Shown: positions 40,109-48,591 of the stretch, piece after piece | How positions within the stretch are numbered: the first letter of the stretch is position 1 | Layout of the letters: the number at the start of each line of letters is the position of its first letter | Origin: Herbidospora mongoliensis | GTDB lineage: Bacteria > Actinomycetota > Actinomycetes > Streptosporangiales > Streptosporangiaceae | Reading direction: 5' to 3' | Assembly: GCF_001570545.1 (NCBI RefSeq) | Contig: NZ_BBXD01000013.1 | Location: 1-64,000, forward strand | DNA length: 64,000 nt | Notes under the pieces: model-generated | Told to the model about the DNA's origin: nothing | The model's input: only the letters and a program-made list of their open reading frames with translations | The model's database searches: none | Position numbers and translations under genes: made by a program

Positions 40109-41098
40109 TCAGTCTCCGGCGGCCTCGACGACCCGGATCGACGAAGCCCCGAGACGCTCACTGACCTGCGTCAACGTGAACCCGGCCGCGTCCAGGAGCG
40201 CGCCGAACTCCGAGCGGGTGCGTTCCCTTCCTCCGGTGTAGACGAGCATCGCGAGATCACTCATCACGACGCCCGACGCCTCGGGCGCGGCCAGACTCTC
40301 GGGCATGACAGGCTCGATGACCAGTAACCGTCCGCCCAGTCGCAACGACTTACGGCAACCCCTCAGCAGCCGGACGCAGGTGTCGTCGTCCCAGTCGTGC
40401 AGGATGCCCTTCAGGATGATGACGTCGCCCTCGGGCACGGCGTCGAAGAAGTCGCCGTTCTCGATCCGGCACCGGTCTGCGACGTCCGCCAGGATCGGCA
40501 CAGCTGCCGCGGTGCCTTCGGCCGAGTCGAAGAGCACACCGTGCGCGTCGGGGTGCCGGCCCAGAAGTGCGGCCAGCAGGGTGCCGTTTCCGCCGCCCAC
40601 GTCCACGACGGTCGTCCCGGAGAAGTCGAACGGGACGAACTCGGCGACCTGGCCGGTGCCCTCGCGCATGGCGGTGTTGAAGATCGTCGAGAGCTCCTCC
40701 GAAGCCGCGAGGTGCTCGAAGAGCGGCCGGCCGTGAACGTGGTCCCAGGCGGTCTCGCCCGTTTGCACCGCCGAGGTCAGCGCGCCCCAGGCCTGCCAGG
40801 TCGCCGGGTCGCCCAGGAGCAGCACACTCGACCTGATCGAGCGGGGATGACCGGCACGCAACGGCTGGCCGAAGGCCGACAGCGCGTAGCGTCCCGGCGG
40901 GATCTCGATGGCGACGTCGAGCACGACCAGCGCGCGGAGCAGCCGGTGGAGTGAGTCCTGATTTACCTGGACCTTCACAGCCAGATCCGCCACGCCGATC
41001 GGCCCTCGGGCCAATACATCGGGCAGGCCGAGCTTCGTGGCGGCGTACAGGATCTGGGAACCGGCGAAGCCGAAGGCCATGGCCGAGAGATTCTTCAT
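40109..41098 (-). CDS. O-methyltransferase (SAM-dependent, family 2)
   Basis: 329 residues from ATG 41098, which overlaps the P450 stop (ATGA). N-terminal dimerisation helices (GSQILYAATKLGLPDVLA) precede a Rossmann SAM-binding domain with VVDVGGGNGTLLAALL and the catalytic-region motif LKGILHDWDDDTCVRLLRGC, typical of plant-type and antibiotic O-methyltransferases such as DmpM/TcmN. The HDWDD His is the usual general base for O-methylation. It belongs to the leftward YcaO/TfuA/P450 operon and probably methylates the peptide product or a P450-made hydroxyl. Confidence 0.92.
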   Translation of the reverse strand: MKNLSAMAFGFAGSQILYAATKLGLPDVLARGPIGVADLAVKVQVNQDSLHRLLRALVVLDVAIEIPPGRYALSAFGQPLRAGHPRSIRSSVLLLGDPATWQAWGALTSAVQTGETAWDHVHGRPLFEHLAASEELSTIFNTAMREGTGQVAEFVPFDFSGTTVVDVGGGNGTLLAALLGRHPDAHGVLFDSAEGTAAAVPILADVADRCRIENGDFFDAVPEGDVIILKGILHDWDDDTCVRLLRGCRKSLRLGGRLLVIEPVMPESLAAPEASGVVMSDLAMLVYTGGRERTRSEFGALLDAAGFTLTQVSERLGASSIRVVEAAGD

Positions 41099-42204
41099 GG
41101 GCCCACTCGCAGGGGAAGGCGGCGCACGCCGTGGATGAACAGGTCGGGGGTCCACTCCAACTCGGCGGTGGTCAGCTCCAGAGGACGCCGGACGAGCGCA
41201 CCGATCGCGGCCCTCGCCTGCAGCCGGGCCAGCGCGGCCCCCAGGCAGAAGTGGATGCCGTGGCCGAGGCCGAGGTGCCGGTTGGGGGTGCGGGCGATGT
41301 CGAACACGTCGGGGTCGGGGAAGACGGCCGGGTCGCGGTTGGCGGCCAGCAGCACCGGGATGATCATGTCTCCGCGAGGGATGACGACGTCTCCGAAGAC
41401 CGCGTCGGTCAGCGCATAGAGCGGCCGGGAGTGCCCGACCGGACCGTTGAACCGCATCATCTCCTCGACCGCCGAGTCGATGAGCTCGGGGTCGTCCCGC
41501 AACAGAGACAGCTGACCAGGGTGTCGCAGCAGTTCCAGCACCCCGTTGCCGATGAGGTTGACCGTCGTCTCGTCACCCGCCATGACCAGCTGGAACACGC
41601 TGGAGACGAGCTCCTCGTGGTCCAGCTCGTCGCTCAGGGAAAGCCGGGTCAGCAGGTCCTCGCGCGGTGTCTCGCGGCGTTCGGCGATCTGTTTCTCGAT
41701 GTAGCGGACGAAGGCCAGCCCGGCCGCCCTGATCCGGGGCGCGTGGTAGCTGCGCAGCATCGCGTCGCTCCACACGCGCAGTTTGGCGGCGTCGGCCAAC
41801 GGGAAGCCGACGAGGTCGGCCATCACCAGGATCGGCAGCGGCAACGCCAGCTGGGCGATCACGTCGACCTCGCCGTGCAGGCCCGCGACCAGCTCGGCCA
41901 CGATCTCGTCGATCCGTTCCGACAGCCGGGCGACCGTGCGCGGGCCGAACGCGGGCGCCATCAGCCGCCGCAGCCGGGTGTGGTCGGGCGGGTCGAGGTT
42001 GAACATGTTCCGCCGGACCACGGCCAGCGGATCGTCCACGCCCGCGTGCACCGTGACCTGCCGCCCGATGGCCGGATCGAGCAGCGCCCGCTGCACGTCG
42101 GCGTACCGGGTCAGGTACCAGGCGCCGTTCACGTGAAAGACCGGCGCCTCCGCCCGCATCCGGTGCAGGACCGGATGCGGATCGGCGCGCGGGATGCCGG
42201 GCAT
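41095..42204 (-). CDS. Cytochrome P450 (RiPP tailoring)
   Basis: 369 residues. I-helix LVMAGDETTVNLIG, ExxR in VEEMMRFNGPV, and Cys loop LGLGHGIHFCLGAALAR are complete. It is somewhat short because only some 15 residues precede the first family block (HRMRAEAPVFHV); ATG 42204 overlaps the TfuA stop by one base (TGATG), which supports this start. It resembles CYP105/107-type natural-product P450s and is unlike the stand-alone P450 at 5251. Probable role: hydroxylation or cross-linking of the modified peptide. No ferredoxin gene is in the cluster. Confidence 0.92.
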   Translation of the reverse strand: MPGIPRADPHPVLHRMRAEAPVFHVNGAWYLTRYADVQRALLDPAIGRQVTVHAGVDDPLAVVRRNMFNLDPPDHTRLRRLMAPAFGPRTVARLSERIDEIVAELVAGLHGEVDVIAQLALPLPILVMADLVGFPLADAAKLRVWSDAMLRSYHAPRIRAAGLAFVRYIEKQIAERRETPREDLLTRLSLSDELDHEELVSSVFQLVMAGDETTVNLIGNGVLELLRHPGQLSLLRDDPELIDSAVEEMMRFNGPVGHSRPLYALTDAVFGDVVIPRGDMIIPVLLAANRDPAVFPDPDVFDIARTPNRHLGLGHGIHFCLGAALARLQARAAIGALVRRPLELTTAELEWTPDLFIHGVRRLPLRVGP

Positions 42205-43415
42205 CAGCGTCTCCGCTGGGCGTCCAGGGCGAAGAACGGCGTGGCGGTGCGGCCGAGGTCGTCCATGCCGTAGAAGCCGCGCCGGGCCATCTCGACGTGC
42301 GGCGGCGCGGTCTTCCAGTGCCGCAGGAACAGCCGCGCGCAGAACTCCGGCGGCGGCGGGGCGGCCTTGGCGGTGGCGCGGGCGAGCTTGGCGGCGATGA
42401 GCAGGCCGGACCACTCGTCCCATTTCTCGTGGGCGCGCAGCCGGTCGAGCACCGCCCGCCGCCAGTCCTCCGACTGCCAGACCGGCCAGACCCGCATCAT
42501 GACGAGCTTCAACCGCTCGGCCATCGGCAGGGCGTGCTCGGCTGGGGCCAGCCATTTCGCCAGCTCGGGGGGCAGCTCATCGCCGTACACACCGAGTTTT
42601 TCCTGCGTGTACGCCTCGCCGCCGAACTCGGTCAGCAGCTCTTCCAGGACGGCGGCGTGCACGTCGGGATACTCGGGCGCGAACAGCCTGGCCGCGTTCA
42701 TGACGTCGAGGTCCCGGGCCGAGCGCCACTTCAGCGCCTCGTAGTGGGTGATCCCGGTCAGCGCGATGTCGGCCGACCAGGCCCCGGCGACGTCGGGGCG
42801 CTCGCCGCTGACCTCTTCCAGAGCCAGGAGGGCGTCGAGCCGCTTGACGTCCCACTGCTCTTCTCTGAGTACGGCCAGCGCCGGCCGGTCCCCGGGATCG
42901 AGCGCCTCGGCGAGTTCGTCCCACGACCGGTGCGTGAACGGCCGGGCCTTGGCGGCGGCGATGATCCGCGCGCCGGCCTCGGGGTCGACGGTCCCCCGGG
43001 CGACCCCGTGTCGCAGGTTGACCAGCGCGACCGTACTGGCTTGGTAGCCACGCTCGGCCGGGCCGTGCATCACCGCGACCTCGTCGTCGCCGTCGACCGC
43101 GCCGGAGGAGAACATCTCGTAGACCTCGCCGACGCCGTTCATCCCGAACGGGGACAGTTCGGCCGCCCGCAGCGCCCCCATCGAGGCCGCCCCGATGACG
43201 TGGACGCCCTCGTTGAGCAGCCAGAGGATCTCCTTGTGCCCGACGGAGAGCCGCTCGCGGTAGTAGCCGTCGATGATGACGGCGGTGTCGTCGGGGCCCC
43301 ACTCCTCTTTGAGCAGGTCACCCCGCGCGGCGGGCGGGACGACAGTGGCCTCGGGCAAAACGGCGTGCACGTCGTCGGCCGACAGGGTCGGCCCGGTGTA
43401 GACGACGACCTTCAT
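42204..43415 (-). CDS. TfuA-like protein
   Basis: 403 residues. The TfuA core is clear at the N-terminus: KVVVYTGPTLSADDVHAVLP, VVPPAARGDLL, VIIDGYYRERLSVGHKEILW, and GVHVIGAASMGALRAAEL followed by GMNGVGEVYEMF. The C-terminal half (from about 230) is helical and less conserved. TfuA partners YcaO enzymes in thioamide formation, on archaeal McrA and in thioviridamide-type peptides, where it is thought to supply or activate sulfur. ATG 43415 overlaps the YcaO stop by one base, so the two are co-translated. Confidence 0.94.
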   Translation of the reverse strand: MKVVVYTGPTLSADDVHAVLPEATVVPPAARGDLLKEEWGPDDTAVIIDGYYRERLSVGHKEILWLLNEGVHVIGAASMGALRAAELSPFGMNGVGEVYEMFSSGAVDGDDEVAVMHGPAERGYQASTVALVNLRHGVARGTVDPEAGARIIAAAKARPFTHRSWDELAEALDPGDRPALAVLREEQWDVKRLDALLALEEVSGERPDVAGAWSADIALTGITHYEALKWRSARDLDVMNAARLFAPEYPDVHAAVLEELLTEFGGEAYTQEKLGVYGDELPPELAKWLAPAEHALPMAERLKLVMMRVWPVWQSEDWRRAVLDRLRAHEKWDEWSGLLIAAKLARATAKAAPPPPEFCARLFLRHWKTAPPHVEMARRGFYGMDDLGRTATPFFALDAQRRR

Positions 43416-44554
43416 CAGAACACCTCCGGGATGACGCGGCTGCCGGGGGCCAGCACGCGGGCCACCGGGACTCCGATGTCCGCGCGGGTCAGGTCGGCCA
43501 CCATGGGTGCGTGCCCGAAGGCGACGGCGGCCCGCTTGACGACGTCGTCGAGGTCGTCGACGAGGCTGCCGCGCGCGGGCACCTCCTGGATCCCGGCGCC
43601 GCCTTCGACCAGGGCCGGATAGTCGGTGGCGAGCTGTTTCTGCGCGCCGGCCTTGAGGTCGTCGCGGGCGCCGGAGATGTAGGCCAGCCGCGACTGCGCC
43701 GCCTCGGTGATGGCCCGGGACAGCGCGATCTCGGCGCTGAGATGACATCCATAGCCCATGAAGGGCGGCGGATAGTCGTCACACGTGATCCGCACGACGA
43801 ACACCGACAGCCCGGTGGGTGAGGGCACCGACCGGCACTCCATCGTGACCCGGGCGCGGGCCATCAGCTCTACCAGCACGGCGATGACCGGTGATCCCAC
43901 CGACAAGGCGTCGACGATCTCGCCCTTGTCCCTGCCGGTCAGCCACCCGGTCACCGCGTCGCGTTCGATCACTTCGTAGAGGGCGTGAAGAGTGGCCTCG
44001 ACGAGGGTGTTCCCGCTGGCCAGGCCGTTGGTCGACTCGAAGAACACCGGCGCGTTCCAGCCCGTCTTGCGGGTCAGCCGGAACGCGACCGTGTCACGGG
44101 GGACCAGCGTCTCGGCCCCGTCCGTCAGCGACCGTCCGGCGACCCAGGCGATGGGCAGCCCATCGTGCAGAACGGTCGGCGACGACAGCGGGAGGTGTTT
44201 CACGTCGTACCCGAGATGCAGTTCCCTGGGCGGCGAGACGGTGAGCGCCTCCATGGGCTGCTCGGCGTGCCAGAGCTCGATCGACTCCATCATCGCCGAC
44301 AGTTTCGCCAGGTCGGGGGTGACCCCCTTGCCCTGCGAGACCGCCAGTGTCCGCGAGGCCGGCCGGATCGCCTGGAAGGTCGGGATGCCGATGTGGTCGA
44401 GCCGGGTGATGTCGGCCACCCGGGTGATCCCGACCAGCGGGGCGGCCTGCCCGGCCATCTTCAGCGACTGGGCCGGTCCGACCGCCCGGTCGGTGCCGGG
44501 GAGCAGCACCTTCGAGGCGTCGGCGGCGGAGCGCAGCCATGTGGTGTCGGTCAT
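43415..44554 (-). CDS. YcaO-like cyclodehydratase/thioamide synthase
   Basis: 379 residues. The YcaO ATP-site motifs are present: SAMMESIELWHAE (SxxxExxE), ALYEVIERDAVTGW (ExxER) and SRAITEAAQSRL (EAxQxR). YcaO enzymes phosphorylate a backbone amide of a peptide; with TfuA the outcome is usually a thioamide rather than an azoline. No E1-like or F-protein partner is fused or adjacent, so substrate binding may rely on the PqqD-type protein of the divergent operon or on TfuA. Third gene of the leftward operon, 23 bp after the ABC permease. Confidence 0.94.
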   Translation of the reverse strand: MTDTTWLRSAADASKVLLPGTDRAVGPAQSLKMAGQAAPLVGITRVADITRLDHIGIPTFQAIRPASRTLAVSQGKGVTPDLAKLSAMMESIELWHAEQPMEALTVSPPRELHLGYDVKHLPLSSPTVLHDGLPIAWVAGRSLTDGAETLVPRDTVAFRLTRKTGWNAPVFFESTNGLASGNTLVEATLHALYEVIERDAVTGWLTGRDKGEIVDALSVGSPVIAVLVELMARARVTMECRSVPSPTGLSVFVVRITCDDYPPPFMGYGCHLSAEIALSRAITEAAQSRLAYISGARDDLKAGAQKQLATDYPALVEGGAGIQEVPARGSLVDDLDDVVKRAAVAFGHAPMVADLTRADIGVPVARVLAPGSRVIPEVF

Positions 44555-44577
44555 CGTCTCGTCTCGCCCCCAGGGGA

Positions 44578-45402
44578 TCAGATGTTGCGTGCGCGGTTCA
44601 GCAGCGCCCGGCCGCCGATCGTGTAGCCGACGATCGCCATCACGGCCAGGATGACCATGTCCCGCCCGGCCGCCCCGAAGCCGAACAGACTGGCGTCACG
44701 CATGCCGTTGATGGCGTAGGTCAGCGGGTTGACGTGGGAGAACCACTGCAGGACCGTCGGCATGCTGTCGTAGGTGTACATCGACGGCGCGCTGAACACG
44801 AGCACCGGCAGCGACAGGTTCGAGCCGACCATGAAGGCCTGGTAGTCGGTGACCGTGATGGCCGCCGCCAGATAGAGCCCGTTGATGGCCAGCGACGCAA
44901 GTGTCAGCGCCACCAGCAGGGCCAGCCAGCCCTCCAGGTCGAACGGGAACTCGAAGATCAGCACAGCGGCGATGAGGCCCAGCAGGCTCTGCCCGAGCAC
45001 CAGCGACACACCGGCGATCATCTTGCCCATCAGGAAGCGCGATCTTCTGAGCGGGTACGACCAGAGCTGCGTCGCCACCCCGCTCATCTCCTCCTGGAAG
45101 ATCGCCATGGCCGAGGTGCCGGCCGCGCTGACGACCGACATGCCCAGCGTCATCGGCAGCAGGAACACCGCGAACCCGACGGCCAGGCCCTTGTACTGCA
45201 CGGTCTGCACCAGGTTGCTCAGCGAGGTGTTGACCAGCAGCAAGTAGATGAGCATCGGGGCCAGGCCGAGGATCAGGTAGACCCGGTTGCGGGCCAGCAG
45301 CGCCCACTCGCGGTAGACCACGGCGCCCAGGTCGGCCTGCCGGGCGGTCCCGGCGGACGGCGGCTGGTGCTGGAACGTCAGCCGGTCGGTGGGGGTGCTC
45401 AC
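44578..45402 (-). CDS. ABC-2 type transporter permease
   Basis: 274 residues with six hydrophobic helices and the ABC-2 pattern: a cytoplasmic N-terminus (YREWALLARNRVYLILGLAPMLIYLLLV), VLPMTLGMSVVS-like FLLPMTLGMSVVSAAGTSAM, and FSHVNPLTYAINGMRDASL before the last helix. The GTG start at 45402 overlaps the ATPase stop by 4 bp. With the ATPase at 45399 it forms an exporter, most likely for the mature peptide and for self-protection. Confidence 0.93.
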   Translation of the reverse strand: MSTPTDRLTFQHQPPSAGTARQADLGAVVYREWALLARNRVYLILGLAPMLIYLLLVNTSLSNLVQTVQYKGLAVGFAVFLLPMTLGMSVVSAAGTSAMAIFQEEMSGVATQLWSYPLRRSRFLMGKMIAGVSLVLGQSLLGLIAAVLIFEFPFDLEGWLALLVALTLASLAINGLYLAAAITVTDYQAFMVGSNLSLPVLVFSAPSMYTYDSMPTVLQWFSHVNPLTYAINGMRDASLFGFGAAGRDMVILAVMAIVGYTIGGRALLNRARNI

Positions 45403-46349
45403 GCCGTCGCCTCCTCAGGCTCCGGAGCCTTCTCGGTCATCCGCAGGAACGCCTCTTCGAGCGAGTCGGACACGGTCGACACACCCGTGATGGCCAGGCC
45501 CGCCAGCGCGGGCAGCACCTCCTGGGCCTTGGCCCCGTGGATGCGCACCTCGTTCTCACCGGTCGAGGTCTCGTGGCCGGCGCCGCGCGCCCAGTCGGCG
45601 ACCATCTCCCTGGCCAGCGCGTCCTCCACGGTGACCTGCACGTGGGTGCTGCCGAACTCCTCGACGATCTCGCGGGGCTTGGCGAACCTGACCACCTCGC
45701 CCTTGTTGATGACGAGCACCCGCTGGCAGTTGCGCTCCAGCTCCTCGATGTGGTGGGTCGTCCACAGGATGGTGACGCCGTGCTCCTCGCGGAGCCAGGT
45801 GACGAACTTCTCGACCTGGCGGCGGCCGGCGACGTCCAGACCGGCGGAAGGCTCGTCGAGGATCAGCAGCTGGGGGATGCTCAACAGGGCGCGCACCAGC
45901 TGGAGACGCTGGCGCTGGCCGCCGGAGAGCTGGAAGCACATCCGGTCGAGGGCCTCGGTCAGGCCGAGGAACTCGACCACCTCCATCGCCCACGGCTCGA
46001 TGGTGCGCCACTTCAGGCCGCGGAACTTGGCCGCGATGTGCAGGTTGTCGAGCGCGGGCAACATCATGTCGAACGGCGCCGTCTGGTGCATCGCACCGAT
46101 GCCGCTCTTGGCCTCGACCGGCTGGCGGATCGGGTCGACGCCGAACACGCGGATGTCGCCCGAGGTGGGGGCGGTGACACCGCAGATCAATTTGATGAGA
46201 CTGGTCTTACCGGCGCCGTTGGGGCCGAGCAGTCCGCAGGTCTCGCCGCGCGCGATGTCGAACGACACGTCGTTCACCGCGGGCCGGCTCATTCCCTTGT
46301 ACTGCTTGGTCAGCCCCGTGGCCGTCACCACGTCACTCGACACGGCCAT
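45399..46349 (-). CDS. ABC transporter ATP-binding protein
   Basis: 316 residues, DrrA/CcmA-type. Walker A GPNGAGKTSLIKL, signature LSGGQRQRLQLVRALL, Walker B LLILDEPSAGLD and the switch His in ILWTTHHIEELE are complete. It partners the ABC-2 permease at 44578. ATG 46349 has GGTGGAG upstream. It is the first gene of the long leftward operon running through YcaO, TfuA, P450 and methyltransferase to the LuxR-type gene; its promoter region holds the palindrome at 46419. Confidence 0.95.
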   Translation of the reverse strand: MAVSSDVVTATGLTKQYKGMSRPAVNDVSFDIARGETCGLLGPNGAGKTSLIKLICGVTAPTSGDIRVFGVDPIRQPVEAKSGIGAMHQTAPFDMMLPALDNLHIAAKFRGLKWRTIEPWAMEVVEFLGLTEALDRMCFQLSGGQRQRLQLVRALLSIPQLLILDEPSAGLDVAGRRQVEKFVTWLREEHGVTILWTTHHIEELERNCQRVLVINKGEVVRFAKPREIVEEFGSTHVQVTVEDALAREMVADWARGAGHETSTGENEVRIHGAKAQEVLPALAGLAITGVSTVSDSLEEAFLRMTEKAPEPEEATA

Positions 46350-46418
46350 ACTCCACCCTCTGTCTCTCGGAGCGGGTTGTGGCTTGAGTATGGGCTTGTG
46401 ATCAGTAGGGCCGACAAC

Positions 46419-46432
46419 CCCACGAAAGTGGG
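46419..46432. promoter_or_regulatory. Palindromic operator, third copy (variant)
   Basis: CCCAC-GAAA-GTGGG, the same 5-bp arms and 4-bp spacing as the two operators at 35761-35810 (GTTT spacer). It lies 70 bp upstream of the ABC ATPase gene and 62 bp upstream of the ATP-grasp/SARP gene. Confidence 0.65.
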
Positions 46433-46493
46433 CTTATGCCGAACGGCAGAGGCCTGATTGTGTCGCCCGGGTCGATGAGAACACCATCGGCCC

Positions 46494-48272
46494 ATGGACA
46501 CGGGCTCGTACACCCTGCGCATGCCGGTGGCGACGCGCGGCGTGAGCTGGCGGCTCCCCGACGACACCGATCCCCGGGCCACGCTCCCCTGCGTGGTGCT
46601 CGCCGACCGCACCGGAATGGGGGAGTTCACCGGCCTGCAACGCGGCCTGCGCACGCTGGGCGTGCCGAGCGTCCGCATCGACGCCGGTTCGGTCGCCGCG
46701 CTGACCCGGCACGAAGACGGCTCCCTCACCATCGACGGCCGCCGCATTCTGCCCACGGTGACGTGGGTGCGGCACTTCGCCTTCCAGACGGGGCAGGGCG
46801 CCCACGCCCTGTTCCGCGCGGAGTCATGGGTGGCCCTGGTCGACCAGGTCACGGCCCTTTCCTCGGTACGCATCCCCGACGGCCTCGACCCCGGCAGGCT
46901 GGCCCAGCTCGACGGCGCGGCGAAGGCCGGCATCCGGGTGCCGCGCACGATCGTCACCACCGACCCCGGCAGCGCGTCGTTCCCCAGCAGGAAGGTCGTG
47001 GTCAAGGCGCTGAACCGGCACTTCGTGGAGGCCGAACCCGGCTTGCTCGAAGGCGTCTTCCCGGAGATCGGCGACCGGACCGCCTTCCACTCGCGGGACG
47101 TGCCGATGATCGTCCAGGAGTATGTCGAGCACACCGCCGAGCTGCGGGTCTATCACGTGAACGGCGAGATCAGGGCCTTCCAGGTCGACAAACCGTCACC
47201 GGCGGCGATCTGGCGCGACGAGGACTCGGTGACCGTGACCCCCGTCGCGGTGCCCTCCGACGTGGCCGAGGCGGTGACCCGCCTGGCCGACCTGTGGGGC
47301 CTGCGCTACGGAGCCTTCGACTTCCTGCTGACCACCGACGGGCCGGTGTTCCTGGAGGTCAACCCCGACGGCGACTGGCGCTGGTTCGAGTCAAAAGCCG
47401 GGGTGGACGACATCTCGATGGCCACCCTGGCGATGGTCCGGAGTCTGCACCGCGAGACCACCCGCATCGATCTGACCGGGTTCCTCCTACTCGGCGGCCC
47501 CGGCCGGCCGCCCGCACTGGACACGCGGGTGCTCGGCCCGCTGGATCTGCGCATCGGCGGCGCGCCCGTCCACATCGGCGCCCGCAAGTCGCGCCTGCTG
47601 GCCGCGATCCTGCTGTCCAACCCCAACGAGGTCGTCCCCACCGACCACCTCATCGACTCCCTCTGGTCCGGCCGCCCCCCGGCGACCGCCCGCAAGAACC
47701 TCCAGGTGTACGTCTCGGAGCTGCGCAAACGCCTGGGCGACCGCATCTCCTACGAGGGCTGGGGCTACCGCCTGGACGCCCAGCGCGACGAACTCGACCT
47801 CCTCCGCTTCCGCGACCTGGCGGCGGCCGGACGCGAGATGCGCAGAAGGGGCGCGGGCGACGCGGCGCTGACCCTGCTCGACCGTGCGCTGAACCTGTGG
47901 CGCGGACGCCCCCTGGCCGAGTTCGCCGGCGTCCCCCTCGTCGACGACGCGGTCGGCCGCATGACCGAGCTCTACCTGACCCTCAACGAGGACTGGGCCG
48001 AACTGCAGATCGAGCGCGGCCGGTTCGTCGACGTGCTGAACCGCCTCGACGGCCTGGCCGCCTTCTTCCCCGCCAGGGAACGCCTGATCGCCGCCCGGAT
48101 GACCGCCCTGGCGGGCTGCGGCCGGGCCCCCGAGGCGCTCGCCCAGTTCGAGGCCGTCCGCATCAGGCTGTCGGCCGACCTGGGCATCGACCCCAGCCCC
48201 GTGCTCAAGCAGCTCTACACGTCGATCCTGATGGGCAAACCGGCCACAAGGCCTCGCAATACCAGCGGTTAA
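46494..48272 (+). CDS. ATP-grasp peptide-ligase domain fused to SARP activator
   Basis: 592 residues. Residues 30-320 form an ATP-grasp enzyme of the ribosomal-peptide maturase (MvdD/RimK-like) type, with ATP-binding Lys (VVVKALNRHF), VQEYVEHTAELRVYHVNGE and the metal-ligand block FLEVNPDGDWRWFE; these residues look intact. Residues 345-440 are an OmpR-type winged helix (RVLGPLDLRIGG...LRKRLGDRI) and 445-585 a BTAD domain (DLLRFRDLAAAGREM...LNLWRGRPLAEF), together a small SARP. No usable ribosome site precedes the ATG. Such a fusion of a maturase and a transcription activator is not one I know. It may be an enzyme tied to its regulator, or an ATP-grasp fold reused as a peptide or ATP sensor. 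Confidence 0.87.
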   Translation: MDTGSYTLRMPVATRGVSWRLPDDTDPRATLPCVVLADRTGMGEFTGLQRGLRTLGVPSVRIDAGSVAALTRHEDGSLTIDGRRILPTVTWVRHFAFQTGQGAHALFRAESWVALVDQVTALSSVRIPDGLDPGRLAQLDGAAKAGIRVPRTIVTTDPGSASFPSRKVVVKALNRHFVEAEPGLLEGVFPEIGDRTAFHSRDVPMIVQEYVEHTAELRVYHVNGEIRAFQVDKPSPAAIWRDEDSVTVTPVAVPSDVAEAVTRLADLWGLRYGAFDFLLTTDGPVFLEVNPDGDWRWFESKAGVDDISMATLAMVRSLHRETTRIDLTGFLLLGGPGRPPALDTRVLGPLDLRIGGAPVHIGARKSRLLAAILLSNPNEVVPTDHLIDSLWSGRPPATARKNLQVYVSELRKRLGDRISYEGWGYRLDAQRDELDLLRFRDLAAAGREMRRRGAGDAALTLLDRALNLWRGRPLAEFAGVPLVDDAVGRMTELYLTLNEDWAELQIERGRFVDVLNRLDGLAAFFPARERLIAARMTALAGCGRAPEALAQFEAVRIRLSADLGIDPSPVLKQLYTSILMGKPATRPRNTSG

Positions 48273-48321
48273 GCGCGCAATCCTACGCTCGGAGAAGCAA
48301 GCGATCACGCGAGGAGTCAGA

Positions 48322-48591
48322 ATGGATCTTGCGTACGACGACCTGATAAACGATCGCGACCGTTCATTGATCGTCATGCTGGCCCGGGGCTATACGACCA
48401 CCCGGATCGCCCGCGAGATGCACCTCAGCCGCTACACCATCGCCGAACGCATCAGCAAACTCCTCGAGCAGTTCGCCTGCTCCAACCGCAGCGAGCTGGT
48501 GGCCTATTCGTACGCCCACCGGTTCCTCAACGTCGGCGTGTGGCCGCCGGGGATCCTGAAGGCGGGACCGTCTCCGCAGCGCTCAGCCTGA
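48322..48591 (+). CDS. Short LuxR-type HTH protein
   Basis: 89 residues, little more than one LuxR/NarL helix-turn-helix (DRDRSLIVMLARGYTTTRIAREMHLSRYTIAERISKLLEQF) and a short tail. There is no sensor domain. GAGGAG precedes the ATG. It follows the ATP-grasp/SARP gene by 49 bp on the same strand and is probably co-transcribed, so it likely belongs to the RiPP cluster. It may act as a constitutive or dimerisation-controlled regulator. Its last 9 bp overlap the convergent carboxymuconolactone-decarboxylase-like gene. Confidence 0.85.
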   Translation: MDLAYDDLINDRDRSLIVMLARGYTTTRIAREMHLSRYTIAERISKLLEQFACSNRSELVAYSYAHRFLNVGVWPPGILKAGPSPQRSA

